Made by a program: the position numbers and the translations under genes. Below are positions 45,796 to 58,195 of a stretch of 64,000 nucleotides of DNA, piece after piece. The DNA comes from Liolophura sinensis (taxonomy: Eukaryota; Mollusca; Polyplacophora; Chitonida; Chitonidae). The DNA is taken from the NCBI RefSeq assembly GCF_032854445.1, contig NC_088299.1, positions 17,665,608 to 17,729,607 of the forward strand. Reading direction: 5' to 3'. The notes beneath the pieces are model-generated. The model did no database searches. It saw only the letters and a list, made by a program, of their open reading frames with translations, and had not been told where the DNA came from. Numbering within the stretch: the first letter of the stretch is position 1; each line of letters opens with the position of its first letter.

Positions 45796-47163
45796 TATCC
45801 AAACTCAACGACTCTCCGTGTAAAATGACTTTTGCTTTCTTTGCTTGTTTTCTCTCTGGCTTTACCTTGATCCTGGGTTTAAACTAATTGCATGGGCGCA
45901 GTAAATTAGTTTATCATCGTCTAATAGGCTCGTAGCTTAATACGCTAAATTAACTTGTCCATCCCAGGCTTTAAACCAACAAAGGGGTTTAACCTGGGAT
46001 ATCGCGCTATACGGAAAGCGCGTACAAATGTAACAAAATTGTCAAATTCAAAATTCAAACCGTCACTTGGATGAACATTTAAAGTCAGATTTGCAAACAC
46101 GACCTTAGTTAATTTGATGAGGAGATTTATCAGTCTGGACATGGACGGTTTTAGTCTTCCACTCTGACGTCTCCCACCAATAAACCCACCATCGATGGAA
46201 GAGTGAAATATAAGGACGTTTAATACAACCCATAATTACACAACTATCAACATGAAAAACCATTAATCAACCAGGAGAAAGGTCAGCAGTTGTTATTTCT
46301 ACATGTAGACCTATGTGGCAAATATACGTATATACTACACATGGGGTATGTCAAACACAGTCTTCCTGGATAAAACAGTGTATCTGTCAACTCATCAAAA
46401 TTCCTCGATGTTGCTGAAATAAAGCATAAGAAACGTTTAATGCAGTTTGAATGTTACATTTATGACTCTTATCGCGACGTACTATGTAAAACAGTAGCTG
46501 GCTTTCCTCTGGATGAGAGAGTGCATTTTTTCAATAACATAATGACGCTTAAGCAGTGTTACTTATTAGCTTGATAGTAATTGACATATAAATATGCAAT
46601 GTGTAGAACGACAAAATGTAGGATCCGGATCCGGCAAGCCGTAACATAACTTACTGGTCAGGAGCTGTTGGGCTTACAACAGACACAGAATTATATGTTA
46701 TAATATGGCAAAGGACTGTCCTCGGTAGATTTACTCTCCGCCAATGAGCTGCTCCTAGGAAAACTACGTGGGGAATTCTTTATGATGTAATCTTCGAAAT
46801 TCCAAACAGAAATCAAACAGAAATTGGTTTCACTCTAAAATTACAACTAGTATTAGCAAACCGTAAGAAGATAATGTGTAACAAGTAAAATTCCGTAAAG
46901 AGAGATGGACATGTATGCCATACGATTGACTAATCGCTGACTGTGACACTACCTAAATGGCCAACGATCGCTGCTCACCGCTTCTTGTCATAATTCAGGG
47001 AAGATGAACGCAGACGTGGCAGTGTTTGAAATTGACTGCCTGAGGCTGGATTCAGTCAGAAATGTTTGTACCCCGAGAGAATATTAAACTGCGTCATCAC
47101 GATTCGTTACCATGTAACATAGACATGTAAAGTCTTAAGTGATGATATGTGAGCCACCGATCC
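45796..47163. other. No recognisable feature
   Basis: Short open frames only. No known repeat recognised. Confidence 0.4.
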
Positions 47164-49070
47164 TCATGAGTGGTGGACTGTGGCATGAGGCAGAGCCTCG
47201 TGTGTGTTGGACTGGGGCATGAGGCAGAGCCTCGTGTGTGTTGGACTGGGGTATGAGGCAGAGCCACAGATCGTCGTGTGTGTTAGACTGGTGTATGAGG
47301 CAGAGCCACCCATCCTCGTGTGTGTTGGGCTGAAGTATGAGGCAGAGACACCCATCTTCATGTGTTTTGGACTGGGGTATGAGGCAGAGCCCCCGATCCT
47401 CATGTGTTTTGGACTGGGGTATGAGGCAGAGACGCCGATCCTCGTGTGTGTTGGACTGGGGTATGAGGCAGAGACGCCGATCCTCGTGTGTTTTGGACTG
47501 GGGTATGAGGCAGAGACGCCGATCCTCGTGTGTGTTGGACTGGGGTATGAGGCAGAGCCACCGATCCTCGTGTGTGTTAGACCGGGGTATGAGGCAGAGC
47601 CACCGATCCTCGTGTGTGTTGAACTGAGGTATGAGGCAGAGACACCGATCCTCATGTGTGTTAGTCTGTGGTATGAGGCAGAGACGCCGATCCTCGTGTG
47701 TTTTGGACTGGGGTATGAGGCAGAGACGCCGATCCTCGTGTGTGTTGGACTGGGGTATGAGGCAGAGACGCCGATCCTCGTGTGTGTTAGACCGGGGTAT
47801 GAGGCAGAGCCACCGATCCTCGTGTGTGTTGGTCTGGGGTATGAGGCAGAGCCACCGATCCTCGTGTGTGTTGGGCTGGGGTATGAGGCAGAGCCATCGA
47901 TCCTCGTGTGTGTTGGACTGAGGTATGAGGCAGAGCCACCGATCCTCATGAGTGTTAGCCTGTGGTATGAGGCAGAGACACCGATCCTCGTGTGTTTTAG
48001 ACTGGGGTATTAGGCAGAGACACCGATCCTCGTGTGTGTTGAACTGGGGTATGAGACAAAGCCCCCGATCCTCGTGCATGTTGGGTTTGGGCATGAGGCA
48101 GAGTCACCGATTGTCGTGTGTGTTGGACTGGGGTATGAGGCAGAGCCACCGATCCTCGTGTGTGTTGGACTGGGGCATGAGGCAGAGCCACCGATCCCCA
48201 TGTGTGTTAGTCTGTGGTATGAGGCAGAGCCCCCGATCCTCGTGTGTTTTGGACTGGGGTATGAGGCAGAGACGCCGATCCTCGTGTGTGTTGGACTGGG
48301 GTATGAGGCAGAGACGCCGATCCTCGTGTGTGTTGGACTGGGGTATGAGGCAGAGCCACCGATCCTCGTGTGTGTTGGACTGGGGTATGAGGCAGAGCCA
48401 CCGATCCTCGTGTGTGTTAGACTGAGGTATGAGGCAGAGCCACCGATCCTCGTGTGTGTTAAAATGGTATATGAGGCAGAGCCACCGATCCTCGTGTGTG
48501 TTGGACTGGTGTATGAGGCAGAGCCATCGATCCTCGTGTGTGTTGAACTGAGGTATGAGGCAGAGCCACCGATCCTCATGTGTGTTAGTCTGTGGTATGA
48601 GGCAGAGACGCCGATCCTCGTGTGTTTTGGACTGGGGTATGAGGCAGAGACGCCGATCCTCGTGTGTGTTGGACTGGGGTATGAGGCAGAGACGCCGATC
48701 CTCGTGTGTTTTGGACTGGGGTATGAGGCAGAGACGCCGATCCTCGTGTGTGTTAGACCGGGGTATGAGGCAGAGCCACCGATCCTCGTGTGTGTTGAAC
48801 TGAGGTATGAGGCAGAGCCACCGATCCTCATGTGTGTTAGTCTGTGGTATGAGGCAGAGACGCCGATCCTCGTGTGTTTTGGGCTGGGGTATGAGGCAGA
48901 GACGCCGATCCTCGTGTGTGTTAGACCGGGGTATGAGGCAGAGCCACCGATCCTCGTGTGTGTTAAAATGGGATATGAGGCAGAGCCACCGATCCTCGTG
49001 TGTGTTGGGCTGGGGTATGAGGCAGAGCCACCGATCCTCGTGTGTGTTGGGCTGGCGTATTAGGCACAGC
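47164..49070. repeat. 42-bp minisatellite with higher-order structure, about 44 copies
   Basis: The unit is GGCAGAGCCACCGATCCTCG plus TGTGTGTTGGACTGGGGTATGA. Subtypes (GAACTGAGG, AGTCTGTGG, TTTTGGACTGGGG, GTTGGACTGGGG, AGACCGGGG) recur in the same order near 47620, 48540 and 48790, a 4-6 unit higher-order repeat. The period equals 14 codons, and five of six frames lack stops in the consensus, giving frames up to 343 residues (for example VCVGLGYEAEPPIL repeats on plus and THTRIGGSASYPSP on minus). No signal peptide, splice context or single favoured frame marks it as coding. Confidence 0.96.
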
Positions 49071-49149
49071 CTGGCAACTCATGTATATATTTATCTTCAG
49101 GTAATGTCATTTCTGTGGGAAAAGACTGGAAATCTATATTCCCAATGGG

Positions 49150-49515
49150 CACTGGGAATCAGAGCAGACATGATACGAGGGCACGTCAGTAAGGTAAAGT
49201 TTTCCGACACTAACATGGGAAAACAGAGCAGATTAGATACGAGAGCACGTCAGTAAGGTAAACGTTTCGAACATTGACATGGCAAAACAGAACAGACTAG
49301 AGACGAGAGCACGTCAGTAAGGTAAATGTTTCGGACATTGACATGAGAAAACAAAGCAGATTAGATACGAGAGCACTTCAGTAAGGTAAATGTTTCGAAC
49401 ACTGACATGAGAAAACAGAGCAGATTAGATACGAGAGCACTTCAGTAAGGTAAATGTTTCGGACACTGAGATGAGAAAACAGAGCAGACTAGATACGAGG
49501 ACACTTCAGTGCTTG
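49150..49515. repeat. 64-bp minisatellite, about 5.5 copies
   Basis: Units contain AACAGAGCAGATTAGATACG and GAGAGCACGTCAGTAAGGTA. GCACGTCAG-type starts at 49181, 49245, 49309, 49373 and 49437 give exactly 64 bp. A related array lies at 54604-54790. Confidence 0.95.
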
Positions 49516-51949
49516 ACCACGTCAGTTGGATCACGTCTACAGACACAACTTTCTCCTGACTGTCTTCTAGTCAGGCTAACACCAAGTTCTCTGCTATCCA
49601 CGATCCGGGCACACGTGTGACAACCAATACTTCTCATCTTCACAGCTGCGAGTAATTATACAGTGGAAATGAAGAAATGACTTGCTGTTTGCCTGTTGAC
49701 TGATGAAAATACTGCAAAGGAAAGCACTTCTGGCTTAAAAGTATCAATGATCCGGAAAACACCCTGTCTTTTCCTTCTTTTCACACTGATGATGTTAATA
49801 CTCCTCACGGTACCAGCACTAAGGCCGATGAATAGATCGAACCCAGCATTTTCTTTACGCTAGTTCCAGCTCTCAGTCTGAGTTGATATCGGAAATCTGC
49901 AGTTGTGTGTGGACTGGGAGTCTTAAGAATGTCAATTCCAGCAGTGCCGCCACGTGAAATGATTCCCAGCATAAATATTCCACTCGATGTTATCCACTGT
50001 TATGACAACAGGTTGTGTATTGTTTACATAACATGCCGCTCACATAAACCTCTGGCCATTACGGCTGGGCTTTTAAGAAATGCTAGGTAACTTTACAGAC
50101 ACAGACAGATTTGCTGGTTCACGGGACAAACTGTTGAAAGCATCTGTATTTTCGGTTACGTATCATACATTCAACGAGGTTTGAAAATACATCCAGCGCT
50201 TTTTTTCCCTTTACTAATCAGCGATGCCTTGGTTTCATCTAAATTATTATTGGCTGTTGGATGGCCTCATTTTAACGGCAGCTTTTTAATATACTTTGGT
50301 AGAATCAGTTCTATATAGAACCTGCTCCGCTATGTGTCAACAGAGTAACCACTATAGTGCTACGTTCATTCTGGGTGCGAGGGTGGGGGGGGGAGAGAGA
50401 CTTGACACACTCCGTAACTGGTCAGTAGAGGGAATATGTGATGCAGCAGTGAATCTGTGTCCTGCGGAGCTGGAGTTATCACACTGACCAAAACGTTTCA
50501 TTCCAACAGTATATCGTTGACTGTGTCACTCAAAATCATAAACACATTAAATTTGTCAGTGAGAGACAAGCCCATTGTCTGTTTTCTGTAATTAAACATC
50601 GGTTTATTCCATGGCAATTATTTCAATCTCTGTTAATATGTCTGATAATTAAAATTGTGAGAATTATAGAATACAGTTATATGTGGTACAAACTTTTAAG
50701 CCCTTCTTTCTGTTTCCCGTCTTAAGTGAAAAAAACTCGCCTTGAGGACGGACGCTAATTGCTCAATACAGGTGTTACACATTTTTCCACAATGCTCATA
50801 AACAGGCAGCTGGAAATCGTACAAAATGGACTACCGGTGACCTAACAGTCATGCCGTAAATTATGATAGATTACTAGGATAGCGCTGTTTTGTTCTGAAC
50901 CTCGCGGGTGTATGGACCTGGGCGAAAGCGGCAAATGCGTATAGGCTATTAATACGAGTGCTCTCGACAATTACTCTGTGATACGTAAGTTTTTATTTAG
51001 TTTCACCCATCTCTGTTCTATTTTTGCAGTTTGAGTGTATAATGTGTTGACTGCAAAGTTTACACAACTGTACGAGGACGGATGCAGTTTCACTCCATTG
51101 TTTGAGGTGTCACCTTCAATTTAACGTAATTAACGCATAGTATTCTATTTCTGCTAGAGGACGACAGAAATACCCACTTTCGGTTATCCGCCGTCCATTT
51201 TAATTATATATGAATTATGTTTTAGCTGTGTATGCACTTAAAGCTACATAAAGAGCTACATACAATATGAGGACAAAGTAAAAAAAGATCTGTCAGATGA
51301 ATATAACATTCCAAGATTTTAGCTCTGACAGGCCACTGGGTATAAAAAAAGTCGTGTCGCCCAGCAAATCAAATTTAACTCCAAACACGGGACGTTTGTT
51401 TGATATTCTCGCGTATATTTGTTGACTAGTGGATGTTTTCTTTCTTTTAGCTGATGGTTTTCTTATCAACAATACACTTTGTCATAAAGCATTAAATCGG
51501 ATACCGACAACGGTCTCTTGGCGTATTTTCAAAGTTTTGCCACCAGCAAGGGAGACAAAAAACATTTCTAATCAGTCTGAGTTTCCCTAACACTTTTTGA
51601 AAATAATGGCGAAGAAAGTAATGCTGTGGAATATAATGTAAAACCGCTGGCGGCCACTCTATGTGAATATTTTCAAAGTTTTGTTACCACAAAGGAGACG
51701 AGATATCATTAATCAAACAGACTTTCCTAAACACTGTTGAAGACATTGATGAAGAAAGTAAAGCTGTCGAATGTATTGGTGATTAAGGGTCAAATCGCTG
51801 CGACGCCAACGATACGCAAGAAAACACTGCAGATGGAAACTTTGGCGCAAAGTTTAATCTCCAGGGTTGCATAGACTTGTATGCTGATGAGTATAAGAGT
51901 GTTGATAATAACAGTGCTGACGGGATCACTGCTAGGGGTAACACTACTT
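49516..51949. other. No recognisable gene
   Basis: AT-rich. The block at 51490-51790 contains two diverged copies of a roughly 140-bp segment (TTTTCAAAGTTTTGCCACCA and TTTTCAAAGTTTTGTTACCA with following CTTTCCTAAACACT-like text). Confidence 0.45.
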
Positions 51950-52025
51950 ATATATTAATTTATTTGGTTATTAAATAATGACCTACACGATGCCGTCCAT
52001 TTTTATGGGTGGAGGAAACCGGAGT
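51950..52025 (-). mobile_element. Possible degraded SINE B fragment
   Basis: AATTTATTTGGTTATTAAAT and ATGGGTGGAGGAAACCGGAG resemble the complement of the tail and the CCGGTTTCCTCCCACCAT block, with the middle deleted. Confidence 0.4.
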
Positions 52026-53039
52026 GTCTCTGTTAAACCACGGACATACTTTTCCTCATGCGAGAAAAGATATGATTCCTTATTGGTGGAAAATGAGTGG
52101 CCTTCAGTGAATAGTACACTGCGCAAACCGCCACACGAGATTCATCGATCGCTTCTTGCCACCAAAGCCCTGTAAACAGCACCAACATTTACAAATTTAC
52201 AAATTCCCTATCCAAGGATGGGTTTGATATCCTGCTTCGTGGTGATTGATGTTCAAGTACTTTACCGTAACTTGAACCATCCACTGACAAGTAGTGAACA
52301 CACCTTGTGATTACCATCGTGATACTAACACAGATGGCAATACCTGAGTGAAACACTAATGGTACTAAAGGAAGCCAGATACAGTAATCATGATGCTGCA
52401 TCAGAGCTCAGAGATCAGTTTCAAAGCGAAGACCCAGTACACCAGGAAAGAAGAGATAAGTGTTGATTAAATACGACCGGCCGATGCGAGTCGTGAAACC
52501 TGTCATCTCACCTGGTCAATGTGTACAGACCTCTAAGAGACAAAGATGAATACTTACGTTTGAAAGAGCACGTAAATTTGTCCCTTAATACGGTAAGCGA
52601 AAAAATCAATAATTCCACAATGTTACGACCCAAACTGCCTGTATTATAAAGAGATGGCTTGTTCGAAATACACGACAGTTTAGCCGCACAAAAAAGTAAC
52701 CAAAACCAGCAGATTTTATTTTACAACAATTTATTAGCTTAACAAGAACAGATAATAAGACTTATACAAATATTAAAGTACTTAAGTTTAACAAGAAAGG
52801 ATAGCAGTATCTATACAAATACTAAGGTACTTACGGTGTCATGTCCAAACGGACGCATATATTCCACAATATATATACCACACAGGCATAAATGCTCAGA
52901 GGCAAATTCACAAGAGGGAAAATCCACAGTATAACTGAGTGTATGACGAAATACACAAAATTCCACAGACAGGGTCCGTGTACTAATAGGCACTGTGTAT
53001 ACAAGAGCACAAATTAAACATACAAGTTCAGACTGAACA
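52026..53039. other. No recognisable feature
   Basis: AT-rich, with a loose repeat of TACTTAAGTTTAACAAGAAAG/TACAAATACTAAGGTACTTA-type text at 52735-52840. Confidence 0.4.
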
Positions 53040-53053
53040 AGTGCTCGGTGGAG

Positions 53054-53418
53054 TGAGTGAGTGAGTGCTTGGGGTTTAACGTCGTACTCAACAATTTTTC
53101 AGTCATATGACGACGAAGGAATCATTAGGGTGCATGCACGTGTAATGTGCCTCCTTGTTGCAGGACGGATTTCCACCGCTCTTTTATTTAGTGCTGCATC
53201 ACTGAGACGACTTACCGAAGGCAAGTAAGCCGCCCCGCCCGAGCCATTATACTGATACGGGTCAACCAGTCGTTGCACTATCCCCTTCATGCTGAACGCC
53301 AAGCGAGGAAGTTACAACTTCCTCTTTTAAAGTCTTAGGTGTGACTCGACCAAGGATTGATCCTGGATCTACCGGTCCCGAAGCGGACGCTCTACCAACT
53401 GTGCTATCCGGGCCGGTC
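53054..53418 (-). mobile_element. SINE family A, full-length copy with target duplication
   Basis: 365 bp. On the minus strand an A box (TAGCACAGTTGGTAG, 53392-53406) and a B-box-like GGATCAATCCT (53353-53363) mark the tRNA-derived head, followed by the family body and the AGTCATATGACGACG-side tail. A 14-bp direct repeat AGTGCTCGGTGGAG flanks it (53040-53053 and 53419-53432), showing clean insertion. It is close to the copy at 29669 in sequence. Confidence 0.95.
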
Positions 53419-53539
53419 AGTGCTCGGTGGAGATAGGATATAACAAAGCCAGAGGCTATAGAGACACCAAAATTCAGCACAAAAGGCCTACTAAAGTAAT
53501 ACACAGCAAAAGCATCCAAACTCTCAATAATTCTCCTTT

Positions 53540-53833
53540 CTTGTGGTGACGTGGTGGTGGTGGTGGTGGAGTGAGGGGATGCGGGGTTGACGTGGTGGTG
53601 GTGGTAGTGGTGGTGGGGTGGGGGGATGCGGGTTGACGTGGTGGTGGTGGTGGTGGTGGGGTGGAGGGATGCGGGGTTGACGTCGTGGTGGTGGTGGGGC
53701 GGAGGGAAGGTGGGTTGACGTGGTGGTGGTGGGGGATGTAGGGATGCGGGGTTGACGTGCTGGTGGTGGTGGTGGGGTGGGGGGATGCGGGGTTGACGTG
53801 GTGGTGGTGGTGGTGGTGGGGTGGGGGGTTGTG
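53540..53833. repeat. GGT-rich minisatellite
   Basis: Five to six units of GATGCGGGGTTGACGTGG plus a variable (GTG)n run of about 20-35 bp. G-rich on the plus strand. The minus-strand proline/histidine frame over it is an artefact. Confidence 0.93.
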
Positions 53834-54603
53834 ATATATTTGGCAAATGATTAATTTAAAACATTACATAATTGCTTCCTGACAAACTCATCCGCGCTGA
53901 CTAACACACTGACTGACACACTGACTGACATATGGACTAACCCTTGCATTTTTCTAACGTAACCCTGGGTCAGTACCAGCTGATAGCTAAAGAAGGGGTG
54001 GACGGGGAGTCAATATAAATGGTACCGCAGACATGTTAAACAAATGCTTGAGTACATGTTCGGCTTAGGAATCGAAGTAATCCACAGCTACAAAACGGGG
54101 CTTGGTTGTAACCCTTATGTGTTATGAAAGCCATTTGCAAAACACACGGGCTTCTGCCATGACTCAATATTAAGTAACCTTATAATAACCAAGGCACATC
54201 TCCCAGGCACATTCCCGGTTCCACTCCGCATGAACTGGGAGATGAACTGGGTGTCTTAATATAAGTCGTACGGCACCCATGTGAAATAAACCCTTCCATG
54301 CGTGTTCAGCTCTGGAATCGATGTAATCCATGGGAACAACGGAAAGCTTCGTTGTATCGCTTATGTAACACGATATGTTATGAACGCCTTTTGCAAAACA
54401 CACTGGCCTCAGCCATGGAATCAATGTTAAGTAAGCCTATAATGTCGCCCAGGCACATCGATTTCCCGGTTCGTATGATAAATGGTTATAACGTCCATAT
54501 TGTTGGTACAAAAAATGTAGAAACTGCGCGAGCTTCAAGGAGACATCAAAGTCTGGAAAAGAGGGATTGTGTATATCTTTATTCAGCAAGTTTTGTATGT
54601 CAT
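53834..54603. other. Diverged local duplication, no gene
   Basis: 54010-54180 and 54220-54430 share ordered text (GTACCGCAGACATGTTAAAC / GTACGGCACCCATGTGAAAT, AATCCA, TTGCAAAACACAC), a roughly 240-bp duplication. A further relative may be at 56850-56900. Confidence 0.5.
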
Positions 54604-54790
54604 GTCTCCTGATGCTTACATGGGAAAACAGAGCTGACTAGAGACGAGGACACGTCAGTAAAGTCATGTCTCCAGATGCTTACATGGGAAATCAGAGCTG
54701 ACTAAAGACGAGGACACGTCAGTAGTCATGTCTCCAGATGCTTATATGGGAAAACAGAGCTGACTAAAGAGGAGATCAGTAAAGTCATAT
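54604..54790. repeat. 64-bp minisatellite, about 3 copies
   Basis: Unit GATGCTTACATGGGAAAACA plus GAGCTGACTAGAGACGAGGA and CACGTCAGTAAAGTC. Same period and related sequence to 49150-49515, with a distinct CATGTCTCCA segment. Confidence 0.92.
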
Positions 54791-55124
54791 GTATAGATAC
54801 TCCCAAAAACACATACTTGTGGTAACTTTCATCACTGAGATCTATGCCTTTCCCTTACGTTATCTCATTATCTACAGGCTATACCTGTTGTTGCTTAAAA
54901 TATTATGTCACTTGAAAAATTACTCCAGTACTTTGGAGGGTAATTTAGCTTATGAAAGCCGTTCTCAGGGGCAAAGGTTATTGTCGTCAAAGGAAGGATG
55001 ATACCGTAGCAGAAATAAGAGTAGGACAGATGCTGGTAACACAGCCGATGGTAACACTAAGGAGGGCAAAGAAGACAAGAATAACACTGTTAGCGATAAC
55101 AGTAAGGATATTCAGTGATGTAGT

Positions 55125-55667
55125 CACCAACAGTATAAACATTTGTGCTGAGTACGGCGTAACACCAGTCAAATATGTGAATTAATATAAACGTTTGTCC
55201 TGAGTACGGCGTAACACCAGTCAAATATGTGAACAAATATAAACGTTTGTCCTGAGTACGGCGTAACACCAGTCAAATATGTGAATAAATATAAAAGTTT
55301 GTCCTGAGTGCGGCGTAACACCAGTCAAATATGTGAATAAATATAAACGTTTGTACTGAGTACGGCGTAGCACTAGTCAAATATGTTAATAAATATAAAC
55401 ATTTGTGCTGAGTACGGCGTAACACCAGTCAAATATGTGAATAAATATGAAAGTTTGTCCTGAGTGCGGCGTAACACCAGTCAAATATGTGAATAAATTT
55501 AAACGTTTGTCCTGAGTGCGGCGTAGCACCAATCAAATAAATGAATAAATATAAACGTTTGTCCTGAGTGCGGCGTAACACCAGTCAAATAAGTGAATAA
55601 ATATAAACGTTTGTCCTGAGTACGGCGTAACACCAATAAAATAAGTGAATAAATATAAACATTTGCA
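55125..55667. repeat. 52-bp minisatellite made from the SINE B tail
   Basis: About ten copies of GTGAATAAATATAAACGTTT plus GTCCTGAGTACGGCGTAACA and CCAGTCAAATAT. Starts at 55149, 55201 and 55253 fix the 52-bp period. The core matches the SINE B end (GAGTACGGCGTAAAACACCAATCAAATAAATAAA region). No SINE B head or body is present nearby, so a 3' fragment has been amplified. Confidence 0.94.
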
Positions 55668-55679
55668 TGGTGGCCGTCA

Positions 55680-56125
55680 GTCTAACCAACAGTAGTGTAG
55701 CAATAAGCAGTGTAACATCAAAAGTGTTACCCCAAGAAGTGCTACCGTCAACAATGTTACCACAACAGTATTACTACAAGAAGTGTTACCATTGACAGTG
55801 TTACCACCACTAGTGTGACCATCAACAGTGTTACCACCACTAGTGTGACGATCAACTGTGTTACCACCACTAGTGTTACCATCAACAGTGTTACCACCAC
55901 TAGTGTTACCATCAAAAGTGTTACCACCACTTGTGTGACCATCAACAGTGTTACCACCAGAAGTCACCATCCACTGTGCAATATCAGCAGTATTTCCTCC
56001 AGCAGTGTAACCAATACGATTGTTGCCACCAGCAGTGTTACCATCAATAGTCTTACAATCAACAGTCTTACTATGAGCTGTAAACGCCAGCGGCGTTATC
56101 ATCAACCATGTTACCACCAGCAGTA
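55680..56125. repeat. Module C, array part 1 (15/30-bp GTTACCACCACTAGT type)
   Basis: About 28 copies of a 15-bp motif (GTTACCATCAACAGT, GTTACCACCACTAGT) alternating as 30-bp pairs. It leads into a module C body. The short open frames over it are not considered genes. Confidence 0.92.
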
Positions 56126-56149
56126 TTACTAATATCATTTCTTTCTCGG

Positions 56150-56760
56150 AAAAGTCCACGGTAAATTGCCAGGGTGAATTGCCAGAGCTTTGTGAGAATA
56201 TCGTCTTATGTAAACAGTACGGCTGACTCTGCCATCATAATAATAGATTGCGTTGATTCCTGAGTTAAATATGTATGTGAAGGTTCATTCACCTATGTGC
56301 CGCTGGGGACTATCTCATTCTTAACACACCCAATCCACACACAGCTGTTGAGTTTCACTTATCGTCTGATTCTAAAAGCTGACAGTAATATAAACAAAAT
56401 AGTAGGTTTGGTCAATTAAGATTATTAAGATCAGTTAGTTGAAGCACACGTCATATGTTCGTAACCCGTTCGACATACACTTTGACATAACCGCAGATAC
56501 GCGTATATCTATTTGATTGGTGTTTTACACCGGACTCGGCGGGCAGCATTATGGTGGGAGAAAACCGGGCAGAGCCCGGGGGAAACCCACGACCATCCGT
56601 AGGTTGCTGATGGACCCAGACACGGGAATAAAAAGCTTTCCTCTTGGGGGTGCCTGGCGAAGTTACAGGCTCTTTCTCTACCCATATTGGCGATTGCGTC
56701 GGTGCTCTCTCAGACGCTATAAAACACCGTCTATATCTCCCACATAGCCTATTAACATCG
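56150..56760 (+). repeat. Module C, body copy 1
   Basis: AATTGCCAGAGCTTTGTGAG, GATTGCGTTGATTCCTGAGT, CACACACAGCTGTTGAG and AAACAAAATAGTAGGTTTGG, then (after a SINE B piece) CTTTCTCTACCCATATTGGC, occur in the same order as copies 2 and 3. Confidence 0.75.
56508..56618 (-). mobile_element. SINE family B, partial, within module C
   Basis: TTTGATTGGTGTTTTACACC, CAGCATTATGGTGGGAGAAA and ACGACCATCCGTAGGTTGCT. Truncated at both ends relative to a full copy. Confidence 0.87.
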
Positions 56761-57939
56761 TAAATACAATGCGTACTACAGCGTTTTGTTTATATGACCC
56801 CTTAAATTTATAGTCCAAGGTGATATCTGAAAGTTATTAATAATGATATGGGTTTCACAGGAGCCCATGTGAAATAAACCGTTACAAGCATGTCCATCTC
56901 CAGAACCAGTGCAATCAAGCAGGCTTAAGCAATACAACGCAATACTCTATCACAGTCACTCCACCATGGCGGTTCAATGGTGATTGTGTCCAATCAGTCA
57001 GACACAAGCCCTAAACATTCTCATATGTCAACTTGAGCAGCCAATGCTTTTCGCACCTGCTTCCAAGCCTATCTTGTTTAGAACCATGAGTGTCCTGGGC
57101 AAAGTTTCTGAAGATCGTGGGTTAAGTCAAAGAAAGTAAAGAAATGACAGGTTTAAGAACTAAATGTTTCACTCCCACGTTATGGACCCAACCTTTGAGG
57201 TGACAGCTTTGCAGATTGTTTGCAGGAATGTACAATTAAGTGACGAAACCTAAGTTCCTTTTTTTCATTAGATAATTAACAATTATTCATCCTCGCTTAA
57301 TTCAGCCATTAAACCAGTATCCCGCCTTTCGTGGCAAACTGTTATCTCAGAACTCTCTAGCAATCGCACCGGTACACTGCATGGTCCTTTACTTTAGTAT
57401 TTATCACCCCACTAGCCCCGTGGCCTGATGTAGAAGCTATCACATTATCAATTCATAGTCTGTCTTCGGAGTATGACATCAATACTTCATTTGCTACCTT
57501 TAATATTAAGTGAATGTGTTGCCAGAGAAGACCTGTATGTAAAGTACTCGTCCGGCGTGCTAATGAATACTAAGTCACAATATTACCATCATTCAGCATG
57601 CTTTGAATGCCTGTGTCTTGGCATCGTGTTTTAGCCTACTGGATATGCCCAGACTGAAGTACCGATTTTAGTCCCACCTTCATCAGCTTAAACACTTTAT
57701 TACCTATGCCCATTAAAGGACCCCTCTGTAGTTCCGGGATGTGCGAGGATTTTCTGATCCACATCATAACGTACCTACAAAATATTCTACAGGTTAAGGC
57801 CAAGAGACGGAGGTTAAACAGAACGAATTCGATGGATTTTAAAAAGAATCTTGTCATTCAGGATTACAGAATTTATCTCGGCTAATTTTTAGCAAAAACT
57901 TTTCGTTCTTATTTTAACATTTTACGCTTCTTCGTCCTT
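56761..57939. other. No recognisable feature
   Basis: No exon, repeat or motif recognised. Confidence 0.4.
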
Positions 57940-58195
57940 TTCTGAACCAAAAGGCACACAATGATCCTACCATTGCCGCGGCGACATTTCCAATGACTGT
58001 AATATAATACGATAAAGTCTGGAGACAGGGAGAAAAACACGCTCTACTGACAGGACGAAACCCACACCATTTTATTGATTCTGTTATATTGCATTACTGT
58101 CTGATTATGTACTGACACGGTTTATTCCAGACGGTGTAAAATGTCATAACGTCTTCTACTCGGTCGTGTTGCACACATCAGTTGATTACCACTTC
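57940..58195 (+). repeat. Dispersed repeat family D, copy 2
   Basis: GACATTTCCAATGACTGTAA, ACGATAAAGTCTGGAGACAG and CTACTCGGTCGTGTTGCACA align with copy 1 at 45540-45795. Confidence 0.65.

Noticed and set aside
47135-49063. Open frames of 261-343 residues on both strands as genes
   Set aside because: They are translations of the 42-bp minisatellite, whose period is divisible by three. Several frames on both strands are equally open.
53262-53846. 194-residue proline/histidine-rich protein on the minus strand
   Set aside because: It spans the GGT minisatellite and continues into the SINE A copy, so it is not a gene.
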